64,000 nucleotides of DNA, taken from contig DBIA01000035.1 in the NCBI GenBank assembly GCA_002296525.1, positions 1 through 64,000 on the forward strand, given 5' to 3'. Every line of letters begins with the position of its first letter. Position 1 is the first letter of the stretch. Positions 17,706 through 26,670 of the stretch are shown here, in pieces. This stretch comes from Candidatus Neomicrothrix sp. UBA814 (GTDB lineage Bacteria > Actinomycetota > Acidimicrobiia > Acidimicrobiales > Poriferisodalaceae). The notes under the pieces were generated by a model. That model was not told where the DNA came from, ran no database searches, and was given only the letters and a program-made list of their open reading frames with translations. The position numbers were made by a program, and so were the translations under genes.

Positions 17706-18344
17706 ATGGAAGCGGCAGAAATCACAGAGCGATTAAAGAACGTGATTCGGCAGACTTACGGGGATCGAGTTGGGACATTCAAATTAACCTCGGTGGATGA
17801 GGCGACGTCGAAAGCCAGACAACGCGCCCGGTCCCAATTATCCAAAGAAGAAAGATTGTTGGTCGACCGAGCACTGGTGCCGTTTCGAGACTGGTTAATC
17901 GATAGAGATCCCGAAGCTGCTGAACGAGTAGCAACCGGGGCGCCAGCGCCTCAAGACATAGAGACAGCCTGTCACGCGGCAGAAGATCATGCGGTAGCAC
18001 AGTTGGCTCCTGATATCACCGATGAAGAAGTAGCCCTCCTCGAGGCTCGCCTAGAAAATGGCCGCATCGAGACAATCGAGGAACGAAATCAAAGACGCCG
18101 CCCGCCAATTCGCCTTAAGAACAGGCACGTCAGAACCATGGCGTGGGGCCTAGGAGTCATAGTCCTGGGAGCAGGGGTAGCAACTCTGGCAAGTGAAGTA
18201 GGAACTCTCGTAAACGTCGCCGGCATCGCAATCTTTGTCTTTGGCTTTCGGAAATGGCGTTCTGATGAAACAACATCAAACGTGCCCGACGTCTCAGTGT
18301 TTAGGGGCGGCAAAATTAAGAGAAACGGCGAAACGCAACTCTAA
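17706..18344 (+). CDS. Small membrane protein of unknown function
   Basis: A 212-residue protein I do not recognise. About residues 1-135 are polar and helical (many Glu, Arg, Ala). Two hydrophobic stretches at about 142-160 and 165-180 (GLGVIVLGAGVATLASEVG and VNVAGIAIFVFGF) form a hairpin in the membrane, and a basic tail follows. It starts 9 nt after the HD gene and ends tail-to-tail with trpS 17 nt away. It is probably cotranscribed with xerD and the HD gene; function unknown. Confidence 0.65.
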   Translation: MEAAEITERLKNVIRQTYGDRVGTFKLTSVDEATSKARQRARSQLSKEERLLVDRALVPFRDWLIDRDPEAAERVATGAPAPQDIETACHAAEDHAVAQLAPDITDEEVALLEARLENGRIETIEERNQRRRPPIRLKNRHVRTMAWGLGVIVLGAGVATLASEVGTLVNVAGIAIFVFGFRKWRSDETTSNVPDVSVFRGGKIKRNGETQL

Positions 18345-18361
18345 TTTGCAACACAGCGTAG

Positions 18362-19360
18362 TTAGCTGGGAGATAAGAATCCCATTGCTTCTTTAGCTCG
18401 GCGGACCGTTACCGCCGCCACTTCCGACGCTTTCTCTGCGCCGCGGGCAATAATCCGGTCAAGTTCAGCAGGGTCAGCAAGAAGTTCAGACCGCCGCAAC
18501 TGCACCGGTTTAAGAACGTCGACTACAGCCTCTGCTGCATCGGCCTTAAGTGGGCCATATTGGGTGTATTCCTCAGCGAGTTCTTCAGGGTCTTTTTCCG
18601 TTGCCGCCCCCAGAATTGACAAAAGATTCGAGACACCAGGTTTCGTTTCGAAATCGAAACGCACTTCGCTACTTGAGTCCGTAACGGCACGTTTAAATTT
18701 CTTTGCAATCGACGAGACGTCCTCAAAGATACCCACGGTGCCCAAACTTGAATCGGCTGACTTCGACATTTTGTTAGTTGGTTCCTGGAGGTCCATCACA
18801 CGCGCCGCGATCTTGGGAATAGCAGCAGATGGCAACACAAAGGTATCTCCGTAGCGAGAGTTGAACCTCTCCGCGATATCGCGGGTTAACTCCAAATGTT
18901 GTCGCTGGTCATCTCCGACGGGTACCCGGTCGGCATCGTAAATCAGAATGTCAGCTGCCATGAGTGCCGGATAAGTGAAAAGACCAGCTGAGACATGCTC
19001 CTGACCTCCATCGCCCTGCTTCGTGGACTTGTCCTTGAACTGCGTCATCCGACGAAGTTCCCCGAACGAGACGGTGCACTCAAGTAGCCACGATAGTTCT
19101 GTGTGGTAAGGCACATGGCTCTGAACAAATAACGTGCACACCTCAGGGTCTAAGCCGACTGCGACCAATGTCGCCATTGTCTCCAAGGTCTTTGCTCGTA
19201 ACTCTTCGGGGTCCTGTTGAACTGTCACTGCATGCAGATCGACAGCGCAATAGAAGCTGTCATGCTCGTGTTGATCAACCGCCCATTGGCGAAGGGCCCC
19301 AAGATAATTGCCGAGATGAATATCTCCAGTGGGTTGGATACCAGACAGGACTCTCGTCAT
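18362..19360 (-). CDS. trpS: Tryptophanyl-tRNA synthetase
   Basis: Charges tRNA-Trp. The class I signature appears as SGIQPTGDIHLGN (HLGN at residues 15-18) and as KMSKS near 198. DADRVPVGDDQRQHLELTRD and ALMAADILIYDAD are further TrpRS hallmarks. At 332 residues it is typical of the bacterial form. It lies alone on the minus strand inside a plus-strand run and diverges from scpA with 121 nt between start codons. Confidence 0.96.
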   Translation of the reverse strand: MTRVLSGIQPTGDIHLGNYLGALRQWAVDQHEHDSFYCAVDLHAVTVQQDPEELRAKTLETMATLVAVGLDPEVCTLFVQSHVPYHTELSWLLECTVSFGELRRMTQFKDKSTKQGDGGQEHVSAGLFTYPALMAADILIYDADRVPVGDDQRQHLELTRDIAERFNSRYGDTFVLPSAAIPKIAARVMDLQEPTNKMSKSADSSLGTVGIFEDVSSIAKKFKRAVTDSSSEVRFDFETKPGVSNLLSILGAATEKDPEELAEEYTQYGPLKADAAEAVVDVLKPVQLRRSELLADPAELDRIIARGAEKASEVAAVTVRRAKEAMGFLSPS

Positions 19361-19481
19361 GGACTTGACAGTACCCGAGCCAGAGCATGAAACCGCAGAA
19401 GACGGCCAGAGAGACCAGGGAGCCCGAAAAGATAGGCTAAGCGTGTTACATCAATGTGATTTGCTCCGCTATCGTTATGCA

Positions 19482-20291
19482 ATGCCCTATGCGGTTCAGA
19501 CAGAGGTCTTTGAGGGCCCATTCGACGTTCTGCTGCGACTTATTCTTGACCAAGAAGTCGACATCTATGAGGTATCGCTCACAGCGATAGTCGACGCGTA
19601 TCTGACTGAAATGGACAAAATATTAGGCGCCTCCCAAGAAACGAATCCCTCTGCCTCCAGGGTCGATCTCGAATTAGCGACAGAATTTCTATTGATCGCA
19701 GCAACTCTTGTTGAACTGAAGACGCGTCGTCTATTACCCGACCAAAACGATGGAGACCTCGACGAAGAACTTGCTCTATGGGAGGAACGAGACCTCTTAC
19801 TTGCCCGACTCCTCGAATGTCAAACCTTCAAAAGCGCAGCTTCTGCTTTACGTCAAATGAGCAACGACGCTTCAGCCAGCTACCCACGAACAACCGGCCC
19901 TGACCAGCATTTCCTAGCCCTTGCGCCAGACCTACTCGATGGCATCGAGCCGAGCCACCTAACGATGGCTTTAGTGAGCGCGCTCACTCCAACAGCGGTG
20001 GAAAAAGTCGATTTAGGCCACGTCAATTCAGTCACGGCGTCAGTGACAGACGCAATGTTTGAAATCATCGACGAACTTCCCCGACTGGGGACAGCCAGTT
20101 TTAGACAACTCACTGGAGGGCTGGTCGACCGGATCGAGGTAGTGGTTCGCTTCCTGGCGATCCTTGAGCTCTACAAACAAGGACACATCGACCTAGAACA
20201 AAAAGAGCGGTTCGGAGATATAACGCTCACCTGGACCGGCAACGAAGAAGAGTTACTAGTCCCCAGTGGCGGTGAGTCTTATGACGGCTGA
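19482..20291 (+). CDS. scpA: Segregation and condensation protein A
   Basis: The kleisin subunit of the bacterial SMC condensin complex, linking SMC heads with ScpB. The start MPYAVQTEVFEGPFDVLLRL is the classic ScpA opening, followed by DQEVDIYEVSL and VELKTRRLLP; the C-terminal winged helix ends LELYKQGHIDLEQ. ATG 19482 is chosen since the frame from 19329 runs through trpS and adds non-homologous sequence. The result is 269 residues. The end overlaps scpB by 11 nt. Confidence 0.93.
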   Translation: MPYAVQTEVFEGPFDVLLRLILDQEVDIYEVSLTAIVDAYLTEMDKILGASQETNPSASRVDLELATEFLLIAATLVELKTRRLLPDQNDGDLDEELALWEERDLLLARLLECQTFKSAASALRQMSNDASASYPRTTGPDQHFLALAPDLLDGIEPSHLTMALVSALTPTAVEKVDLGHVNSVTASVTDAMFEIIDELPRLGTASFRQLTGGLVDRIEVVVRFLAILELYKQGHIDLEQKERFGDITLTWTGNEEELLVPSGGESYDG

Positions 20292-21018
20292 TGACGATGC
20301 TGATGCCTTCGAGGTTCTGGCAGCGCAACTAGAAAACGAAGGTTCACTAATGGACTCAGATGTAACCAACCGCGAGTTCCCCGACCTTGATCCCACATTG
20401 GTCCCCGCCGACGTTCGAGCCGCTCTGGAAGCCATCCTTCTCGTCGCCACCGACCCCGTGCCACCAACTGTTCTTGCGCAGCTCTTAGAGGTAAGCGTGG
20501 AAACAATTGAAGCTCTCTGCGACTACTTGGCGGACAGTTATGCACAAGAAGAGCGTGGATTTACGATCTCGCGCATAGCCGGGGGATACCGATATCAGAC
20601 ATCTGATGCGCAGGCTCCATACGTAGAACGCTTCGTTCTTGAAGGACAATCGACTCGACTGTCGAGCGCAGCGCTGGAAACCTTGGCCATAGTCGCATAC
20701 AAACAGCCTGTTTCGCGGGCACAGATAGCTTCAATACGTGGCGTAAATGTGGATGGAGTAACCCGAACCCTTCAACAACGCGGCTATATCAAAGAGGTAG
20801 CCCGAGACCCCGGACCGGGAAACGCAGCGATGTACGGAACAACTGCATTATTCCTTGAAGGAATAGGCATCGACAGCCTCAACGAGTTACCCAACCTCAG
20901 CGACTTCGTCCCAGAAGCTGAGGTCGTTGAAACCCTTGAGGCCGTCTTGCTCGGCGAAGAAACCGAACTTGAAGATGAGACGGCCACTGACGCTCAAGAC
21001 GCGAGCCCCCCGAAGTGA
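20281..21018 (+). CDS. scpB: Segregation and condensation protein B
   Basis: Dimeric winged-helix partner of ScpA in the SMC complex. The family core reads ALEAILLVATDPVPPTVLAQ, RGFTISRIAGGYRYQT and ETLAIVAYKQPVSRAQIASI, with GVTRTLQQRGYIKEV following. ATG 20281 is preceded by GGTGAG; alternative starts GTG 20272 and GTG 20266 lie just upstream. There is an acidic C-terminal tail. The gene overlaps scpA and also rluB by 4 nt, giving scpA-scpB-rluB as one unit, the same order as in mycobacteria. Confidence 0.93.
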   Translation: MTADDDADAFEVLAAQLENEGSLMDSDVTNREFPDLDPTLVPADVRAALEAILLVATDPVPPTVLAQLLEVSVETIEALCDYLADSYAQEERGFTISRIAGGYRYQTSDAQAPYVERFVLEGQSTRLSSAALETLAIVAYKQPVSRAQIASIRGVNVDGVTRTLQQRGYIKEVARDPGPGNAAMYGTTALFLEGIGIDSLNELPNLSDFVPEAEVVETLEAVLLGEETELEDETATDAQDASPPK

Positions 21019-21734
21019 GCAGCGAGGAGTCGCGCGAGCGACTCCAGAAGGTTCTAGCGCGAGCGGGTATTGCAAGCCGGCGCGCCAGCGAGGAAATGAT
21101 TCAGGCTGGACGGGTGACTGTCAATGGTCAAGTAGCAGCGCTGGGCGACAAAGTAGCTGACTCCGACCATATTGAATTAGACCGAATTCCAGTTTTGAGA
21201 GACCCAAACCTCGTCCACTACCTACTGCATAAGCCGCGTGACGTCGTATCCACAGCTAGCGATACAGCGAATAGGCAAACTGTCGTCAACTTGGTTCCGT
21301 CTGCAACCAGGGTTTACCCGGTGGGGCGACTCGATGCAGATAGTGAAGGTCTCATAATCTTGACAAATGACGGTGACTTAACTCACCGCCTAACTCACCC
21401 TAGCTTTGGTGTGCCAAAAGAATATTTGGTTCATGTTGAAGGCGTCCCGCAACGCTCAGCATTGAGAAAGTTACGGGAAGGCCTTCAATTAGAAGATGGA
21501 ATGACTGCTCCCGCTCAAGTCTCCATGCCAGAAAAGGGACTCTTGAGAATGACTATCCACGAGGGCCGCAACAGGCAAGTACGTCGAATGTGCGCCGCCG
21601 TTGGTCACCCTGTTATTCGACTCGTTCGCGTACGTATTGGTCCGGTAACAGACTCGAGTCTTGCGGCTGGATCGTGGCGAGAACTCAGCAGCGAAGAAGT
21701 TCGATCCCTATATCAAGCCTCAGCCAATTCTTAA
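21015..21734 (+). CDS. rluB: 23S rRNA pseudouridine synthase RluB family
   Basis: Isomerises a uridine in 23S rRNA (position 2605 in E. coli RluB). An S4 domain fills about residues 5-60 (RLQKVLARAGIASRRASEE). The catalytic Asp is in VGRLDADSEGLIIL near 104, and the motif EGRNRQVRRM lies near 182. It has the normal length of 239 residues. The GTG start overlaps the scpB stop. RsuA/RluF specificity cannot be excluded, but linkage to scpAB supports the RluB assignment. Confidence 0.9.
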   Translation: MSSEESRERLQKVLARAGIASRRASEEMIQAGRVTVNGQVAALGDKVADSDHIELDRIPVLRDPNLVHYLLHKPRDVVSTASDTANRQTVVNLVPSATRVYPVGRLDADSEGLIILTNDGDLTHRLTHPSFGVPKEYLVHVEGVPQRSALRKLREGLQLEDGMTAPAQVSMPEKGLLRMTIHEGRNRQVRRMCAAVGHPVIRLVRVRIGPVTDSSLAAGSWRELSSEEVRSLYQASANS

Positions 21735-21794
21735 TCTCACTTCAGGCTTTCGGGAAGGCTTCGGTACCATCTTCAGAAGACGACATCACCTAGA

Positions 21795-22883
21795 ATGGAT
21801 AGGTCTGACACGATCATGAACAGCAAGACTCGCCATGCTCAAATCGTGGGGACTGGTCTAATAGGCGGATCTGTCGCGTTAGCGCTCAAGAACGCTGGGT
21901 GGCATGTAACCGGCAAAGACATACAGGAGAGTCGAGTCCAACGCGCCCGCGAACTGGGTGTCATCGACGATATAGGCATAGACAGCAACGCCGAGCTAAC
22001 AGTTGTAGCCGTTCCTGCGAGTGCGCTTGAAGCTGAAGTCACTAATGCATTGGAACAGACAACAGGAATAGTGACCGATACAGGGAGCGTCAAGACAGCT
22101 GTTTCGCAAAACATTCGCAACTCGCGCTTTATTCCGGGCCATCCCATGGCCGGGTCTGAGCAAGAAGGGGTGGACGGAGCAGACCCAAGAATTTTTGATG
22201 GGGCTGTATGGGTGCTGACACCCACCGAAGGAACCGATGATCTAGGCCTTCGCGATCTTCAAACCATAGTGAGCTCAATGGGGTGCGATGTTGTCACCAT
22301 GGCTCCCGAACGTCATGATGCGCTGGTCGCGATCGTGTCTCACGTCCCGCACTTGACCGCCGCCAGCCTGATGTGCCTCGCCGACGACCGTGCGCTAGAT
22401 GACGCCCCGTTGTTGCGGTTGGCGGCAGGTGGATTCCGAGACATGACTCGAATAGCGGCCGGTCACCCCGAAATATGGCTCGACATTTGCGAAGAAAATA
22501 GAGAAGCGATCGTCGCTGTCTTGGACGAATTCTCCCAACGCATTCAGCAAATTCGCTCCATCGTCGCAGACTCGGATCGCAATGGACTGACAGACGTCTT
22601 GACGCAAGCCCGGCGAGCGCGCACCAATCTTCCATCTAGATACGTGCGACCCCAGGACCTGATCGAAGTGAGGATCCCCATTCCGGACCGGAAGGGACAA
22701 ATTGCTAATATCACCATGCTCGCAGCGGATTGTGACGTGAACGTTGCGGATATCGAAGTTGCTCACTCAACCGAAGGCGCTCAAGGAGTGCTGGTCCTAA
22801 TCGTAGCGAGGGCAGAAGTTCAGAGATTCCTAGCCGTTCTGGCAGGCCAAGGCTATAAACCAACCACTAGAGAGCTTGCATGA
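21795..22883 (+). CDS. tyrA: Prephenate dehydrogenase
   Basis: Oxidises prephenate to 4-hydroxyphenylpyruvate in tyrosine biosynthesis. The NAD-binding Rossmann start is IVGTGLIGGSVALALKNAG at about residues 17-35; VTDTGSVK and FIPGHPMAGSEQEGV are catalytic-domain motifs, and HVPHLTAASL lies near 180. The last 75 residues (IPDRKGQIANITMLA onward) form an ACT-like domain, probably the tyrosine-sensing part. Start ATG 21795 has no clear ribosome site; ATG 21816 is an alternative that still keeps the Rossmann fold. It overlaps aroA-cmk by 4 nt, grouping shikimate-pathway genes together. Confidence 0.92.
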   Translation: MDRSDTIMNSKTRHAQIVGTGLIGGSVALALKNAGWHVTGKDIQESRVQRARELGVIDDIGIDSNAELTVVAVPASALEAEVTNALEQTTGIVTDTGSVKTAVSQNIRNSRFIPGHPMAGSEQEGVDGADPRIFDGAVWVLTPTEGTDDLGLRDLQTIVSSMGCDVVTMAPERHDALVAIVSHVPHLTAASLMCLADDRALDDAPLLRLAAGGFRDMTRIAAGHPEIWLDICEENREAIVAVLDEFSQRIQQIRSIVADSDRNGLTDVLTQARRARTNLPSRYVRPQDLIEVRIPIPDRKGQIANITMLAADCDVNVADIEVAHSTEGAQGVLVLIVARAEVQRFLAVLAGQGYKPTTRELA

Positions 22884-24826
22884 GTAAGAGCGCGGTTATG
22901 ACTCCTTTCGGCGCCGCAGGTACTGGCTCCGTGCAAGTGCCTGGCTCTAAAAGCCACACCAATCGGGCATTGCTATGCGCAGCGCTAGCAGAAGGAACCA
23001 GCCGATTGTCAGGAGTGCTTTTTGCTGACGACACCAAAGCGATGCTGGGTGCTATCAAATCCTTAGGAGTCGAAGTCGAAGAAAACCCTTCGGAGTTGAC
23101 TCTGGAAATAACTGGGTTGGGTGGGCGACCTCGCTTAAATGAATCGGTTATCGACTGTAGATCCTCGGGAACAACCTCACGGTTCCTCCTGCCGGTTCTC
23201 GCCACCGGTCACGGTCCGGCCACGCTAGACGGAAGTCAACAATTACGCTCTCGACCCTTTGCGGAGCAGATAGCAGCTTTAAGGTCGCTCGGATGCAGTC
23301 TGGAGGAAACAGCAGCACAGGGCGGCCTACCAATCAAGATTCAAGCTGACGGTCTCGCGGGCGGCGAGGTTGAGATAACTGCAGACACCAGCAGCCAATT
23401 CGTTAGTGGCCTCTTGATGGCAGCCCCCCTATGTGACGAGGGTTTAACGCTGAAGCTGTTGGGCACACCTGTCAGCCGCCCTTACATCGACATGACCATC
23501 GAGGTGATGAGAGATTTCGGGATTGAAGTAACCAATCTGGATGAATCGACATATGTTGTTCCACCCAGCGGATATAGGGCTACTGCGCTTGAAATTGAAC
23601 CAGATGCGACGGCAGCGTCCTATTTCTTTGGTGCCGCAGTGATCACCCAAGGCAAAGTCCGCGTCGACGGGCTTGATGAACGAAGTATTCAAGGCGACAT
23701 TCAATTCGTGAGCGTGCTCGAAGATCTCGGAGCAAAAGTAACTTGGGGCGACAGATTCATCGAAGTTGAAGGGGACCATATAGGCGGCGGAAGTTTTGAC
23801 TTGCGACATTTCTCTGACACGGCACAGACACTGGCGGCAGTCGCAGCGTTCGCTGATTCAGAGGTCGAGATCACTGGCATCGGTTTCATTCGAGCTAAGG
23901 AAACAAACCGGCTAACGGCTATGACCACTGAGCTTTCTAAGTGCGGTGTCGAAATAATCGAAAAGCCCGATGGTTTGCTGGTGCGTCCAAACAAATGGCT
24001 TCTCAGGGGCGCAACCATCAATACATACGACGATCACCGAATGGCTATGTCCATGTCTCTTCTCGGGCTTCGTGTACCCCGAATGGAGGTTCTCGACCCC
24101 GATTGTGTAAACAAAACCTTTCCTGAGTTTTTTGACCGGCTTGAAGAACTTCGACCAAGAGCGCAAGAACGTTCAGGCGTTACGTCTGTCATAGCTATAG
24201 ACGGCCCTGCGGGTTCGGGTAAATCGACGGTGGCGCAGCGCTTAGCCGCAGAGCTTCATTTGCCACATTTTGACACTGGGGCGATGTATCGAGCCGTAGC
24301 AGTTGCAGCAGTGAGGGCAGGGGTCGACATAGAGGACGCTGACGCAGTTACCAAATTGGCGAGAGAGACGAACATCGAAATTCACGAGCGAATCCTTATC
24401 GACGGCGTCGACGCAACAGAAGACATCAGAAGCGCGGATGCCAACCAAATGGTTAGCGTCGTCGCAGCAAATACCCAGGTGAGACAAGTGTTGGTGCCAA
24501 GACAAAGGGAGTGGGCAACCAGTCTTGGAGGAGGAGTCATGGAAGGTAGGGATATAGGGACAGAGGTCTTCCCGGATGCCCTACTCAAGGTGTTCCTTAC
24601 CGCCGATTTATCGATAAGAGCGGAGCGGCGTTTCAACGAAAGCTCAGAACAAACCTTGGAATCTGTCTTAGAGGACCTGAAACGCAGAGACCAGATCGAC
24701 TCTACGCGACAAGACTCTCCGTTATTGGTAGCTCCAGGCGCCATTATCTTCGACTCAAGTGGCTTGAGTATTGAAGACGTGGTGTCTGATCTCGCAACAA
24801 TTTTCCGCGGTTTGGTAGCTGGCTAA
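22880..24826 (+). CDS. aroA-cmk: Fused EPSP synthase and cytidylate kinase (AroA-Cmk)
   Basis: One uninterrupted 648-residue frame joins two enzymes. Residues 1 to about 428 are 3-phosphoshikimate 1-carboxyvinyltransferase (PGSKSHTNR at 21-29, SSGTTSRFLLPV, DTSSQFVSG, AKETNRLTAM, TYDDHRMAMS), the sixth step of the shikimate pathway. Residues from about 434 are CMP/dCMP kinase (VIAIDGPAGSGKST, FDTGAMYRA, MEGRDIGTEVFPDA, RRDQIDSTR). The linker is short (about LRPRAQERSGVTS) with no internal stop and no obvious ribosome site. Both halves look complete and active. It sits between tyrA (4-nt overlap) and plsC (1-nt overlap). In mycobacteria cmk is separate, at the equivalent position after rluB. 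Confidence 0.95.
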   Translation: MSKSAVMTPFGAAGTGSVQVPGSKSHTNRALLCAALAEGTSRLSGVLFADDTKAMLGAIKSLGVEVEENPSELTLEITGLGGRPRLNESVIDCRSSGTTSRFLLPVLATGHGPATLDGSQQLRSRPFAEQIAALRSLGCSLEETAAQGGLPIKIQADGLAGGEVEITADTSSQFVSGLLMAAPLCDEGLTLKLLGTPVSRPYIDMTIEVMRDFGIEVTNLDESTYVVPPSGYRATALEIEPDATAASYFFGAAVITQGKVRVDGLDERSIQGDIQFVSVLEDLGAKVTWGDRFIEVEGDHIGGGSFDLRHFSDTAQTLAAVAAFADSEVEITGIGFIRAKETNRLTAMTTELSKCGVEIIEKPDGLLVRPNKWLLRGATINTYDDHRMAMSMSLLGLRVPRMEVLDPDCVNKTFPEFFDRLEELRPRAQERSGVTSVIAIDGPAGSGKSTVAQRLAAELHLPHFDTGAMYRAVAVAAVRAGVDIEDADAVTKLARETNIEIHERILIDGVDATEDIRSADANQMVSVVAANTQVRQVLVPRQREWATSLGGGVMEGRDIGTEVFPDALLKVFLTADLSIRAERRFNESSEQTLESVLEDLKRRDQIDSTRQDSPLLVAPGAIIFDSSGLSIEDVVSDLATIFRGLVAG

Positions 24827-25557
24827 TGGGAACCACCAATATGAACGAAGACCAAAGAACCCACTGGTACAACCGTTTCATGTACCGACTCCTCAAATAT
24901 TTGCTCTGGGGTGTCTTCAAATTGTGGAACCGAATCACGATCGAGGGCGTCGAAAACATTCCGGCGGGAGCTTGTGTTTGGGCCCCTAATCACCGTAGCT
25001 ACATCGATACCCCGCTGCAGGCGTGCGTACCTCGCCGATTGAGATTTATGGGTAAGGAGTCCATGTGGAAAAATCGCTTTTTTGGGTGGCTGTTCACAAC
25101 GATCGGATGTTTCCCCGTAAGTCGGGGTAGCGCTGATCGAGCCGCTCTGGTCACGGCGCTAGGAGTTCTGGAAAGTGGAACCGATGCGGTAGTCGCCTTC
25201 CCTGAAGGCGAGCGAAAAGACGGGCCTCGAGTCTTTCCATTATTTGACGGTGCTGCGTATTTGGCTACCAAAACTCAAGTTCCCATCGTGCCTGTGGGAA
25301 TCGGCGGAACAGCTAAGGCGATGCCCAGAGGTTCCAAGTTCTTATATCCCAGACGCATCCACGTCATCATTGGGAAGCCGATACCCCCTCCACCCTTGAA
25401 TGACAAGGGTCGGCTCTCCCGCAACGAAGTGAGAGCTACGACTGAAACGCTGCGCGAGGAAATCCAGACCCTATTCGATCGAGCTCAAGTTGTATGCGGG
25501 GACCCAAACGTCTACGACCCCGATATGAAGTTAGAGAGCGAAAAAGAAGGGGATTGA
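24826..25557 (+). CDS. plsC: 1-acylglycerol-3-phosphate O-acyltransferase (PlsC family)
   Basis: Acylates lysophosphatidic acid to phosphatidic acid at the inner membrane. The HX4D motif occurs as NHRSYID near residues 55-61; FPEGERKDG near 124 is the glycerol-phosphate-binding motif and VPIVPVGIGG near 150 the fourth block. A hydrophobic N-terminal stretch (YRLLKYLLWGVFKLW) should associate with membrane. At 243 residues it is of usual size. It overlaps aroA-cmk by one base (TAATG), and plsC or der following cmk is a common bacterial arrangement. Confidence 0.9.
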   Translation: MGTTNMNEDQRTHWYNRFMYRLLKYLLWGVFKLWNRITIEGVENIPAGACVWAPNHRSYIDTPLQACVPRRLRFMGKESMWKNRFFGWLFTTIGCFPVSRGSADRAALVTALGVLESGTDAVVAFPEGERKDGPRVFPLFDGAAYLATKTQVPIVPVGIGGTAKAMPRGSKFLYPRRIHVIIGKPIPPPPLNDKGRLSRNEVRATTETLREEIQTLFDRAQVVCGDPNVYDPDMKLESEKEGD

Positions 25558-25567
25558 AACACAGGCT

Positions 25568-26602
25568 CTAGTTAGAGAGAGAGGCCAGCACTTCACTGGC
25601 GGCGGTCTCTCGGTCAAGAGGCGCCATCCGAGCGTCGTGGGGCACCGCAAGTAGTGCATATACGGCAGTCTCCAAAGCGGACAGCAGTTCGCGAAGTTCC
25701 CTGGGTGGCGGAAAGTACTCGTCTTCATCAGTGATCTTGAGTTCCTCGACACCCGCTCGAGGCGACAATTTCTCAATTACGGCTTCGACAAGCTCCTCTG
25801 GGGCAGAAGCACCAGCGGTCACTCCCACAATCCCTTGAAGGTCGGATGGGAGTTCGTCAGCAGAATTAATGCGATACACATGAGAGCATCCCGAGCTCTC
25901 GGCTAATTGTGCGAGGGCCATAGTGTTGGACGAGTTAGCTGACCCGATGACTATTACTGCATCACACCGCTCGGCTATCGCTGAGAGAGCCGACTGCCGG
26001 TTTGTTGTTGCGAAACATAGGTCGCTTCTCCCGGGCATCCACACATCAGGGAATCTTTCCCTAGTCGCTTCCAAAACACCTTGCCAATCTCTATGGCTAA
26101 GCGTGGTTTGAGCCAACATAGCTATAGGCGCATCAAACTCAGGTAGTTCGTCAACCTGAGTCGTATCTTCAACAAGGTGTATGTGATCGGGGGCGACGGC
26201 CACTGTCCCCGCAGCTTCCTCATGTCCTTCATGGCCGACATAAACAATCTGATATCCCTTCGATGAACGAACGCGAACCTCGTGATGAACCTTAGTTACG
26301 AGCGGGCAGACAGCATCCACCACATACCCACCGCGGTTTTTTGCCTCCAAGACCACTTCAGGTGCTGAACCATGAGCGGAAAGCATCAGAGGCCGGCCTT
26401 CTGGTACTTCTGTCACGTCATCGACGAATACAACTCCCAGTCGCCGAAAACGATCTACGACTAAGCGGTTATGAACAATTTCGTGGTAGCAGTACACCGG
26501 TGGATCGAACGCCCTCACCATCCAAGCAAGAGCTTTGATTGCCATCTCGACCCCAGCACAAAAACCCCTTGGAGAAGCCAACAGAACCTGCTCAACGCTC
26601 AC
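25568..26602 (-). CDS. ispH: 4-hydroxy-3-methylbut-2-enyl diphosphate reductase
   Basis: Last step of the MEP isoprenoid pathway, forming IPP and DMAPP with a 4Fe-4S cluster. The three cluster cysteines are in SPRGFCAGV (C15), DAVCPLV (near 99) and SDLCFATTN (near 198); SANSSNTMAL is the substrate-binding serine/asparagine motif. Conserved HEIVHN also appears. At 344 residues with a tail slightly longer than E. coli IspH, it is complete. It is converging with plsC (10 nt apart) and diverges from the PDZ/radical-SAM gene with 68 nt between starts. Confidence 0.96.
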   Translation of the reverse strand: MSVEQVLLASPRGFCAGVEMAIKALAWMVRAFDPPVYCYHEIVHNRLVVDRFRRLGVVFVDDVTEVPEGRPLMLSAHGSAPEVVLEAKNRGGYVVDAVCPLVTKVHHEVRVRSSKGYQIVYVGHEGHEEAAGTVAVAPDHIHLVEDTTQVDELPEFDAPIAMLAQTTLSHRDWQGVLEATRERFPDVWMPGRSDLCFATTNRQSALSAIAERCDAVIVIGSANSSNTMALAQLAESSGCSHVYRINSADELPSDLQGIVGVTAGASAPEELVEAVIEKLSPRAGVEELKITDEDEYFPPPRELRELLSALETAVYALLAVPHDARMAPLDRETAASEVLASLSN

Positions 26603-26670
26603 GAAACTGAGGTTATCTGCTTGAGCTTGGTTGCCGGGCGTCTGCCCGGCGCACCCGTATCCTAAAGAAC

